From: Microbacteriaceae bacterium
GTDB lineage: Bacteria; Actinomycetota; Actinomycetes; Actinomycetales; Microbacteriaceae
DNA length: 7,841 bases
Direction: 5' to 3'
NCBI GenBank assembly: GCA_026785785.1
Contig: JAJAZI010000193.1
Coordinates: 1 to 7,841 of the forward strand
The position numbers were made by a program, and so were the translations under genes. The notes beneath the pieces are model-generated. The model worked only from the letters and a program-made list of their open reading frames with translations. It was not told the DNA's origin and did not search any database. Of the stretch, positions 1 to 6,476 are shown piece after piece; positions within the stretch are counted from its first letter, which is position 1; each line of letters opens with the position of its first letter.

Positions 1-26
1 GCGACACGGGGGAGCCGGTCAGAGGG

Positions 27-1106
27 TCAGACCGCCGCGCCCAGGCGCTCCGCCGACAGGCGCTCCGCGGCCTCGAGGGTCGTGGTGCCCTGCTCGCGCG
101 AGCTTGCCAGGATCGCCGCGACCGTCTCGCCGATCGCGTCGACCCGGCGGGAGACCGCGGCGAGGTCGGCATCCGGAACCGAGGCCATCGAGAGGTAGAT
201 GACGCCGCCCGCGTTCACGACGAAGTCGGGCGCCCACAGGATGCCGCGCGCGTCCAGCAGCGCCGCGCCGCTGCGGTGGGCGAGCTGGTTGTTCGCGGCG
301 CCGACGACGCCGAGCACCCGCAGCTCCGAGATCACGCGCTCGCTGAGCACGCCACCGAGGCCGCACGGCACGAAGAGATCGGCCTCGACCGTATGAGCGG
401 AGTCGACGTCGACCCACTCGGCGCCGATCTCTGCCGCAAGCTTCTGCGTGGCGAGGTTCACATCGGTGATCGTGAGGCGCGCGCCAGCGGCGGCGAGAGC
501 GCGGGCCAGACGCCCGCCGACCTGCCCGAGGCCGGAGATGACAAGGTGGCGTCCGGCGATCTCCCTCGCACCGAAGAGGGCCTCGACCGTTGCGAGGATG
601 GCCGCGTAGACGCCGGCTGCCGTCGCATCCGCCGGCTCGCCGACTCCGCCGCGGTCGGCTGGCAGGCCGCAGACGTGGTCGGTGCGCTCGGCGACGATGG
701 ACATCAGCTCGGCGCTCGTGCCGACGTCTTCGGCGGTCATGTAGGCGCCGTCCAGGCTCTCGATCGCATCGCCGAGGTCGAGCATCGCGTCGCGCTTCTG
801 GGCGTCGGTCAGCACGGTGCCGACGGGAATGCGGATGACCGACTTCCCGCCGCCGAGCGAGAGTCCGGCTGCGGCGTTCTTGAGCGTCATCGCTGCTGAG
901 AGGCGGAGAGCGTCGGCGAGGGCATCCGTCCAGTTCTCGTACTGCCACATGCGGGCGCCGCCGAGGGCCTGCCCGAGGGCCGTCGAGTGGACGGCGACGA
1001 TGACGACGAGGCCGGAGCGGGTGCCGGTCGTCACGAGCACGCGCTCGTGGGTGAGGTCGATTCCGTCGAGGGAATCACGAACGGGGGTGGGCGTGAGGAT
1101 CGTCAT
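27..1106 (-). CDS. Leucine / branched-chain amino acid dehydrogenase (Glu/Leu/Phe/Val dehydrogenase family)
   Basis: This 359-residue cytoplasmic enzyme is predicted to catalyse NAD-dependent reversible oxidative deamination of leucine, valine and isoleucine to 2-keto acids. The family signature is clear: LKN with Lys76, then GLSLGGGKSVI with Lys88. These match the substrate-binding and catalytic lysines of Bacillus leucine dehydrogenase (Lys68/Lys80). TAEDVGT lies at 124-130, and a Rossmann fold follows with GLGQVG at 192-197 and Asp215 at the end of the second strand, which favours NAD over NADP. PCGLGG, GAANNQL (269-275) and NAGG (298-301) follow, as in LeuDH. I chose the ATG at 1106 because AGGAG stands seven bases upstream and homology starts just inside it; the frame stays open upstream to 1247, but that part is not family-like. 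The gene diverges from leuC. Leucine versus valine preference cannot be read from sequence with confidence. A role in supplying primers for branched fatty acids is inference. Confidence 0.93.
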   Translation of the reverse strand: MTILTPTPVRDSLDGIDLTHERVLVTTGTRSGLVVIVAVHSTALGQALGGARMWQYENWTDALADALRLSAAMTLKNAAAGLSLGGGKSVIRIPVGTVLTDAQKRDAMLDLGDAIESLDGAYMTAEDVGTSAELMSIVAERTDHVCGLPADRGGVGEPADATAAGVYAAILATVEALFGAREIAGRHLVISGLGQVGGRLARALAAAGARLTITDVNLATQKLAAEIGAEWVDVDSAHTVEADLFVPCGLGGVLSERVISELRVLGVVGAANNQLAHRSGAALLDARGILWAPDFVVNAGGVIYLSMASVPDADLAAVSRRVDAIGETVAAILASSREQGTTTLEAAERLSAERLGAAV

Positions 1107-1113
1107 TGAACTG

Positions 1114-1118
1114 CTCCT
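1114..1118 (-). promoter_or_regulatory. Ribosome binding site fixing the dehydrogenase start
   Basis: On the minus strand AGGAG lies seven bases before the ATG at 1106. It decides this start over in-frame starts further upstream, which would place coding sequence inside the divergent control region. Confidence 0.75.
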
Positions 1119-1142
1119 ATGGGACTGGCCTTGTGGGCGGAT

Positions 1143-1171
1143 GTTGATGCGCCATTGTGGTGCGCATCGAC
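1143..1171. promoter_or_regulatory. Inverted repeat in the divergent control region, candidate operator
   Basis: GTTGATGCGC and GCGCATCGAC are complementary at nine of ten positions (the core GATGCGC/GCGCATC is perfect) and are separated by nine bases. The repeat sits about 40-65 bases upstream of the dehydrogenase ATG and about 60 bases upstream of the leuC -10-like box. That position suits a dimeric transcription factor governing one or both genes. An Lrp/AsnC-type or IclR-type regulator would be a reasonable guess given the leucine context, but the sequence alone does not identify the binder. Confidence 0.4.
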
Positions 1172-1174
1172 CCC

Positions 1175-1180
1175 AGTTTA
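1175..1180 (-). promoter_or_regulatory. Possible -10 box for the dehydrogenase gene
   Basis: On the minus strand this reads TAAACT, four of six matches to TATAAT with the key TA...T positions kept. It would start transcription near 1168, inside the arm of the inverted repeat at 1143-1171, giving a leader of about 60 bases. No convincing -35 box is visible at 16-18 bases spacing, so this is a weak call. Confidence 0.25.
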
Positions 1181-1224
1181 TGGGCGAGTAATCCTTCAGC
1201 GTGCCCCGTCGGATGCTCGGCACG

Positions 1225-1230
1225 TAGAAT
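1225..1230 (+). promoter_or_regulatory. Likely -10 box for leuC
   Basis: TAGAAT matches the sigma-70-type consensus TATAAT at five of six positions and stands out in GC-rich sequence. It would start transcription near 1237 and give a leader of about 40 bases before the leuC GTG. No good TTGACA-like box occurs at the usual spacing, which is common in actinobacterial promoters. Confidence 0.45.
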
Positions 1231-1257
1231 GACGAGGTTGAGCGCACGCGCTCGTCA
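1230..1257. promoter_or_regulatory. Nested dyads over the predicted leuC transcription start
   Basis: Two perfect symmetries overlap here. The outer one pairs TGACGAG (1230-1236) with CTCGTCA (1251-1257) across 14 bases. The inner one is the 14-base palindrome GAGCGC-AC-GCGCTC (1240-1253). They share bases 1251-1253, so as RNA stems they exclude each other. They lie between the -10-like box and the ribosome binding site, a typical place for a repressor operator. Function is inferred; no leader peptide or leucine-codon run supports attenuation. Confidence 0.4.
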
Positions 1258-1276
1258 CGATGTGAAAGGTGGGACA

Positions 1277-2695
1277 GTGGGCAGAACGCTGGCAGAGAAG
1301 GTATGGGACGACCATCTGGTCGTCGAGGGAGCCGACGGCAACCCCGACCTGCTGTACATCGACCTCCACCTCCTCCACGAAGTCACCAGCCCGCAGGCGT
1401 TCGACGGGTTGCGCCTCGCCGGTCGCCCGGTGCGTCGGCCCGACCTGACGATCGCGACGGAAGATCACAACACGCCGACGCTCGACATCGACAAGCCGAT
1501 AGCCGACCTCACCAGCCGCACCCAGATTCAGGCCCTGCGCAATAACGCCGCCGAGTTCGGGGTGCGCCTGCACTCGCTCGGCGACATCGAGCAGGGGATC
1601 GTGCACGTCGTCGGCCCGCAGCTCGGCCTCACCATGCCGGGGATCACCGTCGTCTGCGGCGACTCGCACACCTCGACGCACGGCGCCTTCGGCGCGATGG
1701 CATTCGGCATCGGCACGAGCGAGGTCGAGCACGTGCTCGCGACCCAGACCCTGCCCCTCACCCCGTTCAAGACGATGGCCATCACCGTCGAGGGAACCCT
1801 GCGGCCGGGCGTCACCGCGAAGGACATCATCCTCGCGATCATCGCCAAGATCGGCACGGGAGGCGGCCAGGGCTACGTGCTCGAGTACCGCGGCAGCGCC
1901 ATCCGCGCCCTCTCGATGGAGGGCCGCATGACGATCTGCAACATGTCGATCGAGGCCGGCGCGCGCGCCGGGATGATCGCGCCGGACCAGACGACCTACG
2001 ACTACCTGCAGGGGCGCCCGCACGCGCCGTCCGGGTCCGACTGGGACGCCGCCGTCGCCTACTGGGATACCCTCGCGACCGACGCGGATGCCGCGTTCGA
2101 CGCCGAGGTGTTCCTCGACGCCGACGAGCTTGAGCCGTTCGTCACCTGGGGCACGAACCCCGGCCAGGGCGTCTCGCTCAGCGGCAGCATCCCGGACCCC
2201 GTGTCGATTGCCGACCGCAACGAACGCGCGGCGGCCGAACGCGCCCTCGCCTACATGGACCTGGCCCCCGGCACCCCGATGAAGGAGATCGCCGTCGACG
2301 CGGTCTTCATGGGCTCGTGCACCAACAGTCGCATCGAAGACCTCCGCGCCTTTGCCTCGATCATCAGGGGCAAGAAGAAGGCCGACGGCGTGCGCGTCAT
2401 GGTCGTGCCCGGATCGGCGCGCGTGCGCATCGAGGCCGAGGCGGAGGGCATCGACAAGATCGTCACCGAGTTCGGCGCCGAATGGCGTTTCGCCGGATGC
2501 TCGATGTGCCTCGGCATGAATCCCGACCAGCTCGCCCCCGGGGAGCGGTGCGCCTCCACCTCGAACCGCAATTTCGAGGGGCGCCAGGGCAAGGGCGGGC
2601 GCACCCATCTCGTCTCCCCGCTCGTCGCCGCGGCGACCGCGATCCGCGGCACCCTGTCGAGCCCCGCCGACGTGGTCGAGGAGGTGAACGCCTGA
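1277..2695 (+). CDS. leuC: 3-isopropylmalate dehydratase large subunit
   Basis: LeuC with LeuD forms isopropylmalate isomerase, which converts 2-isopropylmalate to 3-isopropylmalate in leucine synthesis using a [4Fe-4S] cluster. The 472-residue product is close to E. coli LeuC (466). The three cluster cysteines are present at 348 (GSCTNS), 408 and 411 (GCSMC), each one residue from the E. coli positions 347, 407 and 410. Other aconitase-family motifs are TEDHNTPT (61-68), [12 protein letters not shown] (from 128) and [20 protein letters not shown] near the end. I chose the GTG at 1277 because AGGTGG lies four bases upstream and homology begins at [11 protein letters not shown]; the frame is open back to 1157, but that stretch is promoter. 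It overlaps leuD by one base (TGATG), as expected for coupled subunits. Regulation is probably through the inverted repeats upstream. Confidence 0.97.
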   Translation: MGRTLAEKVWDDHLVVEGADGNPDLLYIDLHLLHEVTSPQAFDGLRLAGRPVRRPDLTIATEDHNTPTLDIDKPIADLTSRTQIQALRNNAAEFGVRLHSLGDIEQGIVHVVGPQLGLTMPGITVVCGDSHTSTHGAFGAMAFGIGTSEVEHVLATQTLPLTPFKTMAITVEGTLRPGVTAKDIILAIIAKIGTGGGQGYVLEYRGSAIRALSMEGRMTICNMSIEAGARAGMIAPDQTTYDYLQGRPHAPSGSDWDAAVAYWDTLATDADAAFDAEVFLDADELEPFVTWGTNPGQGVSLSGSIPDPVSIADRNERAAAERALAYMDLAPGTPMKEIAVDAVFMGSCTNSRIEDLRAFASIIRGKKKADGVRVMVVPGSARVRIEAEAEGIDKIVTEFGAEWRFAGCSMCLGMNPDQLAPGERCASTSNRNFEGRQGKGGRTHLVSPLVAAATAIRGTLSSPADVVEEVNA

Positions 2696-3291
2696 TGGAA
2701 AAGGTCCTGAGCATCACCGGTATCGCGGCGCCTCTCGCCGAGTCGAACGTCGACACCGACCAGATCATCCCCGCGGTGTTCCTCAAGCGGATCACCAAGA
2801 CCGGATTCGACGACGCGCTCTTTTACGCGTGGCGCCAGGATCCGGACTTCGTGCTCAACCGGCCGGAGTTCCAGGGTGCGAGGGTGCTCATTGCCGGTCC
2901 CGATTTCGGCACCGGTTCCAGCCGCGAACATGCCGTCTGGGCGCTGCGCGACTTCGGCTTCGCCGCGGTGCTGAGCCCCCGGTTCGGCGACATCTTTCGG
3001 GGCAACTCGGGCAAGCAGGGGCTTCTCGCGGGCGAGATCAGCGAGGCGGATGCCGACTCGATCTGGGCCATCATCGCCCAGTCGCCGGGCATCGAGGCCA
3101 CGGTCGACCTACTCGAGAAGACAGTCACCGTCGGTGATTTCACCACCGCATTCCAGATCGACGACTACACTCGCTGGCGGTTGCTCGAAGGCCTCGACGA
3201 CATCAGTCTCACTCTGCGCGACGAGGCGCACATCACCCAGTTCGAGGCACGTCGGGAATCCTGGCGGCCGAGAACCCTCCCCGCCAAGTAG
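2695..3291 (+). CDS. leuD: 3-isopropylmalate dehydratase small subunit
   Basis: LeuD is the swivelling small subunit that completes the substrate pocket of LeuCD isomerase in leucine synthesis. The product is 198 residues (E. coli 201). Visible motifs are VDTDQIIP (19-26), [17 protein letters not shown] (68-84), whose Ser-Ser-Arg-Glu loop contacts substrate in this family, and [15 protein letters not shown] (97-111). The ATG at 2695 shares its A with the leuC stop codon, and a strong AGGAGG (2679-2684) lies ten bases upstream within leuC, so translation is probably coupled to give equal amounts of the subunits. The C-terminus ends with a short basic tail. A 38-base gap without a recognisable terminator separates it from murA. 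Confidence 0.97.
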   Translation: MEKVLSITGIAAPLAESNVDTDQIIPAVFLKRITKTGFDDALFYAWRQDPDFVLNRPEFQGARVLIAGPDFGTGSSREHAVWALRDFGFAAVLSPRFGDIFRGNSGKQGLLAGEISEADADSIWAIIAQSPGIEATVDLLEKTVTVGDFTTAFQIDDYTRWRLLEGLDDISLTLRDEAHITQFEARRESWRPRTLPAK

Positions 3292-3329
3292 TTCCTCATC
3301 CCCAACAAAAGTCAGCGCAGGTGTAATGC

Positions 3330-4697
3330 ATGATTCCTCTCGTCACGGATGCCCAAAAGGCAGGAGCACGTGTGGGCCTGAAATCAGACTCGATCGTCAT
3401 CAACGGGGGCAAGCGCCTCGAGGGGCGCATCGAGGTACGCGGCGCGAAAAACCTCGCGACCAAGGCCATGGTCGCCGCGTTGCTCGGCGACACCCCGAGC
3501 CTGCTCAGGGGGGTTCCCGAGATCAGTGACGTCGGAGTCGTACGCGGACTCCTCGAGGTCTACGGGGTGAAGGTCACGAGTCCCGCCCCGGGCGAGCTGA
3601 GCTTCGACACGAGCCGCGTCGAGAGCGCTCACTTCGCCGAGATCGACACGCACGCGGGCGCGAGCCGCATCCCCATCCTGTTCTGCGGTCCCCTTCTGCA
3701 CCGCCTCGGCGAGGCCCGCATCCCGGACCTCGGCGGATGCCGCATCGGCGACCGGCCGATCGACTTCCACCTCGACGCCCTGCGCCAGTTCGGCGCGGTC
3801 ATCGAGAAGGGGTTCGAGGGAATCCACCTCACCGCGCCGAATGGCCTCACGGGCGCCGACATCGAGCTGCCCTATCCGAGCGTCGGCGCGACGGAGCAGG
3901 TGCTGCTGACCGCGGTGCTGGCTACGGGCACCACCGAGCTCAAGAACGCGGCCATCGAGCCCGAGATCATGGATCTCATCGCGATCCTGCAGAAGATGGG
4001 CGCGATCATCTCGGTCGAACCCAACCGCGTGATCCTGATCGAGGGCGTCGATCGACTCGACGGCTACAACCACCGCGCCCTGTTCGACCGCAACGAGGTC
4101 GCCAGTTGGGCCGCGGCCGCGCTCGTGACCCACGGTGACATCTTCGTCGGCGGAGCCCGCCAGACCGAGATGATGACCTTCCTCAACGTCTTCCGCAAGG
4201 TCGGCGGCGCGTTCGACGTGCAGGAGGACGGCATCCGCTTCTGGCACCCGGGCGGCGACCTCAAGCCCGTCACCATCGAGACGGACGTGCACCCCGGGTT
4301 CATGACCGACTGGCAGCAGCCGCTCATCGTCGCCCTCACCCAGGCGCACGGCGTGTCGATCGTGCATGAGACGGTGTACGAGAACCGCTTCGGATTCACC
4401 GATGCCCTGAATGAGATGGGCGCAGAGATCGTCGTGCACAAGGAGGGACTGCCCGACCACCCGCGCCGCGTCGCCCGCCGGGACTTCGAGCAGGCCGCGG
4501 TGATCACCGGCCCGACGAAGCTGTACGGCGCGAACATCTACGTTCCCGACCTGCGGGGCGGGTTCAGTCACCTCATCGCGGCGCTGAGCGCCGAGGGCCA
4601 GTCGGTCATCAGCAACATCGGCATCATCAGCCGCGGGTACGAGCACATCATCGACAAGCTCGAGACGCTCGGTGCCGACTTTGTCTACGAAGGCTGA
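3330..4697 (+). CDS. murA: UDP-N-acetylglucosamine 1-carboxyvinyltransferase
   Basis: MurA transfers enolpyruvate from PEP to UDP-GlcNAc in the cytoplasm, the first committed step of peptidoglycan synthesis. The 455-residue product aligns throughout with MurA (E. coli 419). Key positions are Lys40-Asn41 in RGAKN (E. coli Lys22-Asn23), Cys137 in GGCRIGDRP (the PEP- and fosfomycin-reactive Cys115), Asp327 in GFMTDWQ (Asp305) and Arg409 in DLRGG (Arg397). The DRIETG motif is altered to DRNEVAS, keeping Asp, Arg and Glu. The start is uncertain. ATG at 3330 has AGG eight bases upstream and gives a short N-terminal extension (IPLVTDAQKAGAR) that I recall seeing in Microbacteriaceae homologues. GTG at 3372 has a better AGGAG five bases upstream and would give 441 residues. 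The gene lies 38 bases after leuD and one base before the plsC start. Confidence 0.95.
   Translation: MIPLVTDAQKAGARVGLKSDSIVINGGKRLEGRIEVRGAKNLATKAMVAALLGDTPSLLRGVPEISDVGVVRGLLEVYGVKVTSPAPGELSFDTSRVESAHFAEIDTHAGASRIPILFCGPLLHRLGEARIPDLGGCRIGDRPIDFHLDALRQFGAVIEKGFEGIHLTAPNGLTGADIELPYPSVGATEQVLLTAVLATGTTELKNAAIEPEIMDLIAILQKMGAIISVEPNRVILIEGVDRLDGYNHRALFDRNEVASWAAAALVTHGDIFVGGARQTEMMTFLNVFRKVGGAFDVQEDGIRFWHPGGDLKPVTIETDVHPGFMTDWQQPLIVALTQAHGVSIVHETVYENRFGFTDALNEMGAEIVVHKEGLPDHPRRVARRDFEQAAVITGPTKLYGANIYVPDLRGGFSHLIAALSAEGQSVISNIGIISRGYEHIIDKLETLGADFVYEG
3362..3366 (+). promoter_or_regulatory. AGGAG motif supporting an alternative murA start at 3372
   Basis: AGGAG lies five bases before an in-frame GTG at 3372-3374. 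It is a better match to the ribosome binding consensus than the AGG before the ATG at 3330. A TGTAAT box at 3322-3327 could be a -10 that makes a transcript starting near 3335, past the ATG, in which case only the GTG could be used. Confidence 0.3.
4689..4693 (+). promoter_or_regulatory. Ribosome binding site supporting a TTG start for the acyltransferase
   Basis: GAAGG ends five bases before the TTG at 4699 and lies within the last codons of murA. It favours this start over the in-frame GTG at 4672, which has no clear purine-rich motif at proper spacing. Confidence 0.4.
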
Positions 4698-4698
4698 G

Positions 4699-5436
4699 TT
4701 GTCCCAGCACCCGTCCGAGAAGACCCCAATTTTCCGGTTCCTCGCTGTTCTGCTGCTGCCGTTCATGCACCTCGTGGCGCGCTATCGCATCCACGACGGC
4801 GCCAAGATGCCGAAAACGGGCGCGTTCGTGCTCTCGCCGAACCACTACAGCGAGATCGACCCGGTCGTCGTCGGCATCGTCATGTGGAAGCTCCACCGGA
4901 TGCCGAGGTACCTGGCCAAGGCAAGCCTGTTCGAGTACCCGGTGCTCGGCGCCCTGCTGCGCGCCTCCGGCCAGATCCCGGTCGAGCGCGCAGGCGCCAT
5001 GCGTGGCAACGACCCGCTCGTGGCGGCCCGCAAGATCGTCAACGACGGGCTCGCCGTCGTGATCTACCCCGAGGGCTCGCTCACCCGCGACCCCGACATG
5101 TGGCCGATGCGCGGCAAGGCCGGCGCGGTGCGGATGGCGCTCGAAGCCGACATTCCGCTCATCCCGATCGCCCACTGGGGCACGCAGCTCGTGATGCCCC
5201 GCTACGGCAAGCGAATCAGCCTTTTCCCCCGCAAGACCATCCACGTGAAGGTCGGCGACCCCGTCGACCTGTCGGCGTTCCGCGGCAAGCCGCTCGATAG
5301 CCAGGCGCTGGCCGCCGCGACCACGCTCGTGATGGATGCCATCACGGTGCTGCTCGAGGAGCTCCGCGGCGAGAAGGCCCCGGCGCAGCGCTGGGACCCC
5401 TCGAAGAACAACCAGAAAGAGACCGGCCGCTTTTGA
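4699..5436 (+). CDS. plsC: 1-acyl-sn-glycerol-3-phosphate acyltransferase (PlsC-like)
   Basis: The product is predicted to acylate lysophosphatidic acid at sn-2 to phosphatidic acid, at the membrane. With a TTG start it has 245 residues. The acyltransferase motifs occur in order: NHYSEID holds the catalytic HX4D pair His49 and Asp54; GQIPVER at 91-97; YPEGSLTRD at 123-131, the phosphate-binding block; and PLIPIAHWG at 153-161. A hydrophobic stretch at about 14-28 (FLAVLLLPFMHLVA) probably anchors it. The C-terminus is hydrophilic and charged. Start choices are TTG 4699 (best ribosome site), TTG 4681 and GTG 4672; the last gives 254 residues and overlaps murA by 26 bases. Adjacent gpsA supplies the glycerol-3-phosphate from which its substrate is made, supporting a phospholipid role. 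Paralogues in this family may use other acyl acceptors, so the exact substrate is inferred. Confidence 0.88.
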   Translation: MSQHPSEKTPIFRFLAVLLLPFMHLVARYRIHDGAKMPKTGAFVLSPNHYSEIDPVVVGIVMWKLHRMPRYLAKASLFEYPVLGALLRASGQIPVERAGAMRGNDPLVAARKIVNDGLAVVIYPEGSLTRDPDMWPMRGKAGAVRMALEADIPLIPIAHWGTQLVMPRYGKRISLFPRKTIHVKVGDPVDLSAFRGKPLDSQALAAATTLVMDAITVLLEELRGEKAPAQRWDPSKNNQKETGRF

Positions 5437-6476
5437 TCAACACGATGCCCATCCGGATCGTCTCACCCGGATCCCGCCGCGTCGCCGTGCTCGGCGCCGG
5501 CAGCTGGGGGACCACCTTCGGCAAGATCCTCGCCGACGGCGGCTCCGACGTCGCGATCTGGGCACGCCGCCCGGAGCTCGCCCGCGAGATCTCGCAGAGC
5601 AAGCGCAACAGCGACTACCTGCCCGGCATCAACCTGCCGCGGCGGCTTTGGTCGAGCTCGCTGCTGCCCGACGTGCTCGAGGGCGCCGAGTACGTGTTCG
5701 TGTCGGTGCCGAGCCAGTCGGTGCGCGAGAACCTGCTCATCGTGCGCGAGCTCATCCCGAAGGACACCATCGTCGTCAGCCTCATGAAGGGCGTCGAGAA
5801 GGGCACCGGGATGCGCATGAGCGAGGTGATCCGCGAGGTGCTCGATATCGACGAGGACCGCATCGCGGTGGCATCCGGCCCCAACCTCGCCCTCGAGATC
5901 GCCAAGGAGCAGCCGACGGCCGCGGTCGTCTCCTCGACCAGCATGGAGACGGCGACAGCGGTCGCGATCGCCGCGACCAACCCCTACTTTCGCTCCTTTG
6001 TCAACACCGACGTCATCGGAACGGAGTTCGGTGGCGTGCTCAAGAACCTCATTGCTGTCGCGATCGGCATCGTCGACGGCGTCGGCTACGGAGAGAACAC
6101 GAAGGCCTCGATCATCACCCGGGGCCTTGTCGAGATGACCGACTTCGCGGTCGCCTATGGCGCGCGCGCGGAGACGCTCTCCGGCCTCGCGGGCCTCGGC
6201 GACCTGATCGCGACGTGCGAGTCGTCGCTCTCGCGCAACAACACCGCGGGGCGGCTGCTCGGCCAGGGCTACAGCTTCTCCGACGTCGTGGCGCAGATGA
6301 ACCAGACCGCGGAGGGGCTCGCCTCGGTGGCCCCCGTGCTCAAGCTCGCCCAAGCGAAGGGCGTCGACATGCCCATCGTCGCGCAGGTGGCGCAGGTGCT
6401 CGCCGGTACAATGAACCCGCGCGACATCGCTCCCCACCTGACGACCGACAGCGACGAACCACGACCGGAGTCCTGA
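5433..6476 (+). CDS. gpsA: Glycerol-3-phosphate dehydrogenase [NAD(P)+]
   Basis: GpsA reduces dihydroxyacetone phosphate to sn-glycerol 3-phosphate, the phospholipid backbone, in the cytoplasm. The product has 347 residues (E. coli 339). An N-terminal Rossmann motif GAGSWG is at 21-26, Lys119 in LMKG and SGP at 148-150 mark the central region, Lys204 in GGVLKN matches the family catalytic lysine, and GYGENTKASIITRG (217-231), GLAGLGDL (251-258) and SRN (267-269) complete the signature. TTG at 5433 overlaps the plsC stop by four bases (TTGA), the geometry of translational coupling, with AAAGAG eleven bases upstream. An in-frame ATG at 5445 is an alternative that removes four residues and would leave MPIRIVSPGSRR before the fold. 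It abuts ddl without a gap. Confidence 0.95.
   Translation: MINTMPIRIVSPGSRRVAVLGAGSWGTTFGKILADGGSDVAIWARRPELAREISQSKRNSDYLPGINLPRRLWSSSLLPDVLEGAEYVFVSVPSQSVRENLLIVRELIPKDTIVVSLMKGVEKGTGMRMSEVIREVLDIDEDRIAVASGPNLALEIAKEQPTAAVVSSTSMETATAVAIAATNPYFRSFVNTDVIGTEFGGVLKNLIAVAIGIVDGVGYGENTKASIITRGLVEMTDFAVAYGARAETLSGLAGLGDLIATCESSLSRNNTAGRLLGQGYSFSDVVAQMNQTAEGLASVAPVLKLAQAKGVDMPIVAQVAQVLAGTMNPRDIAPHLTTDSDEPRPES

Noticed and set aside
1..26. Short left-edge stretch beyond the dehydrogenase stop
   Set aside because: It is too short to call a gene or terminator; no hairpin with a T-run is visible.
1107..1247. N-terminal extension of the dehydrogenase by 47 residues
   Set aside because: The added residues do not resemble the family, lie in the divergent control region, and the ATG at 1106 has a good ribosome site.
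1260..1265. ATGTGA start-stop element before leuC, as a leader peptide attenuator
   Set aside because: There is no run of leucine codons and no terminator-antiterminator pair with a T-run; six bases are easily chance.
1157..1276. N-terminal extension of leuC by 40 residues
   Set aside because: It would cross the -10-like box and dyads; family homology starts at the GTG at 1277.
1196..2608. A 470-codon minus-strand frame across leuC
   Set aside because: It is antisense to leuC, which has all three iron-sulphur cysteines, and its translation has shadow-like composition.
3384..4766. A 460-codon minus-strand frame across murA
   Set aside because: It is antisense to murA with its catalytic residues intact; no motif is seen in the antisense product.
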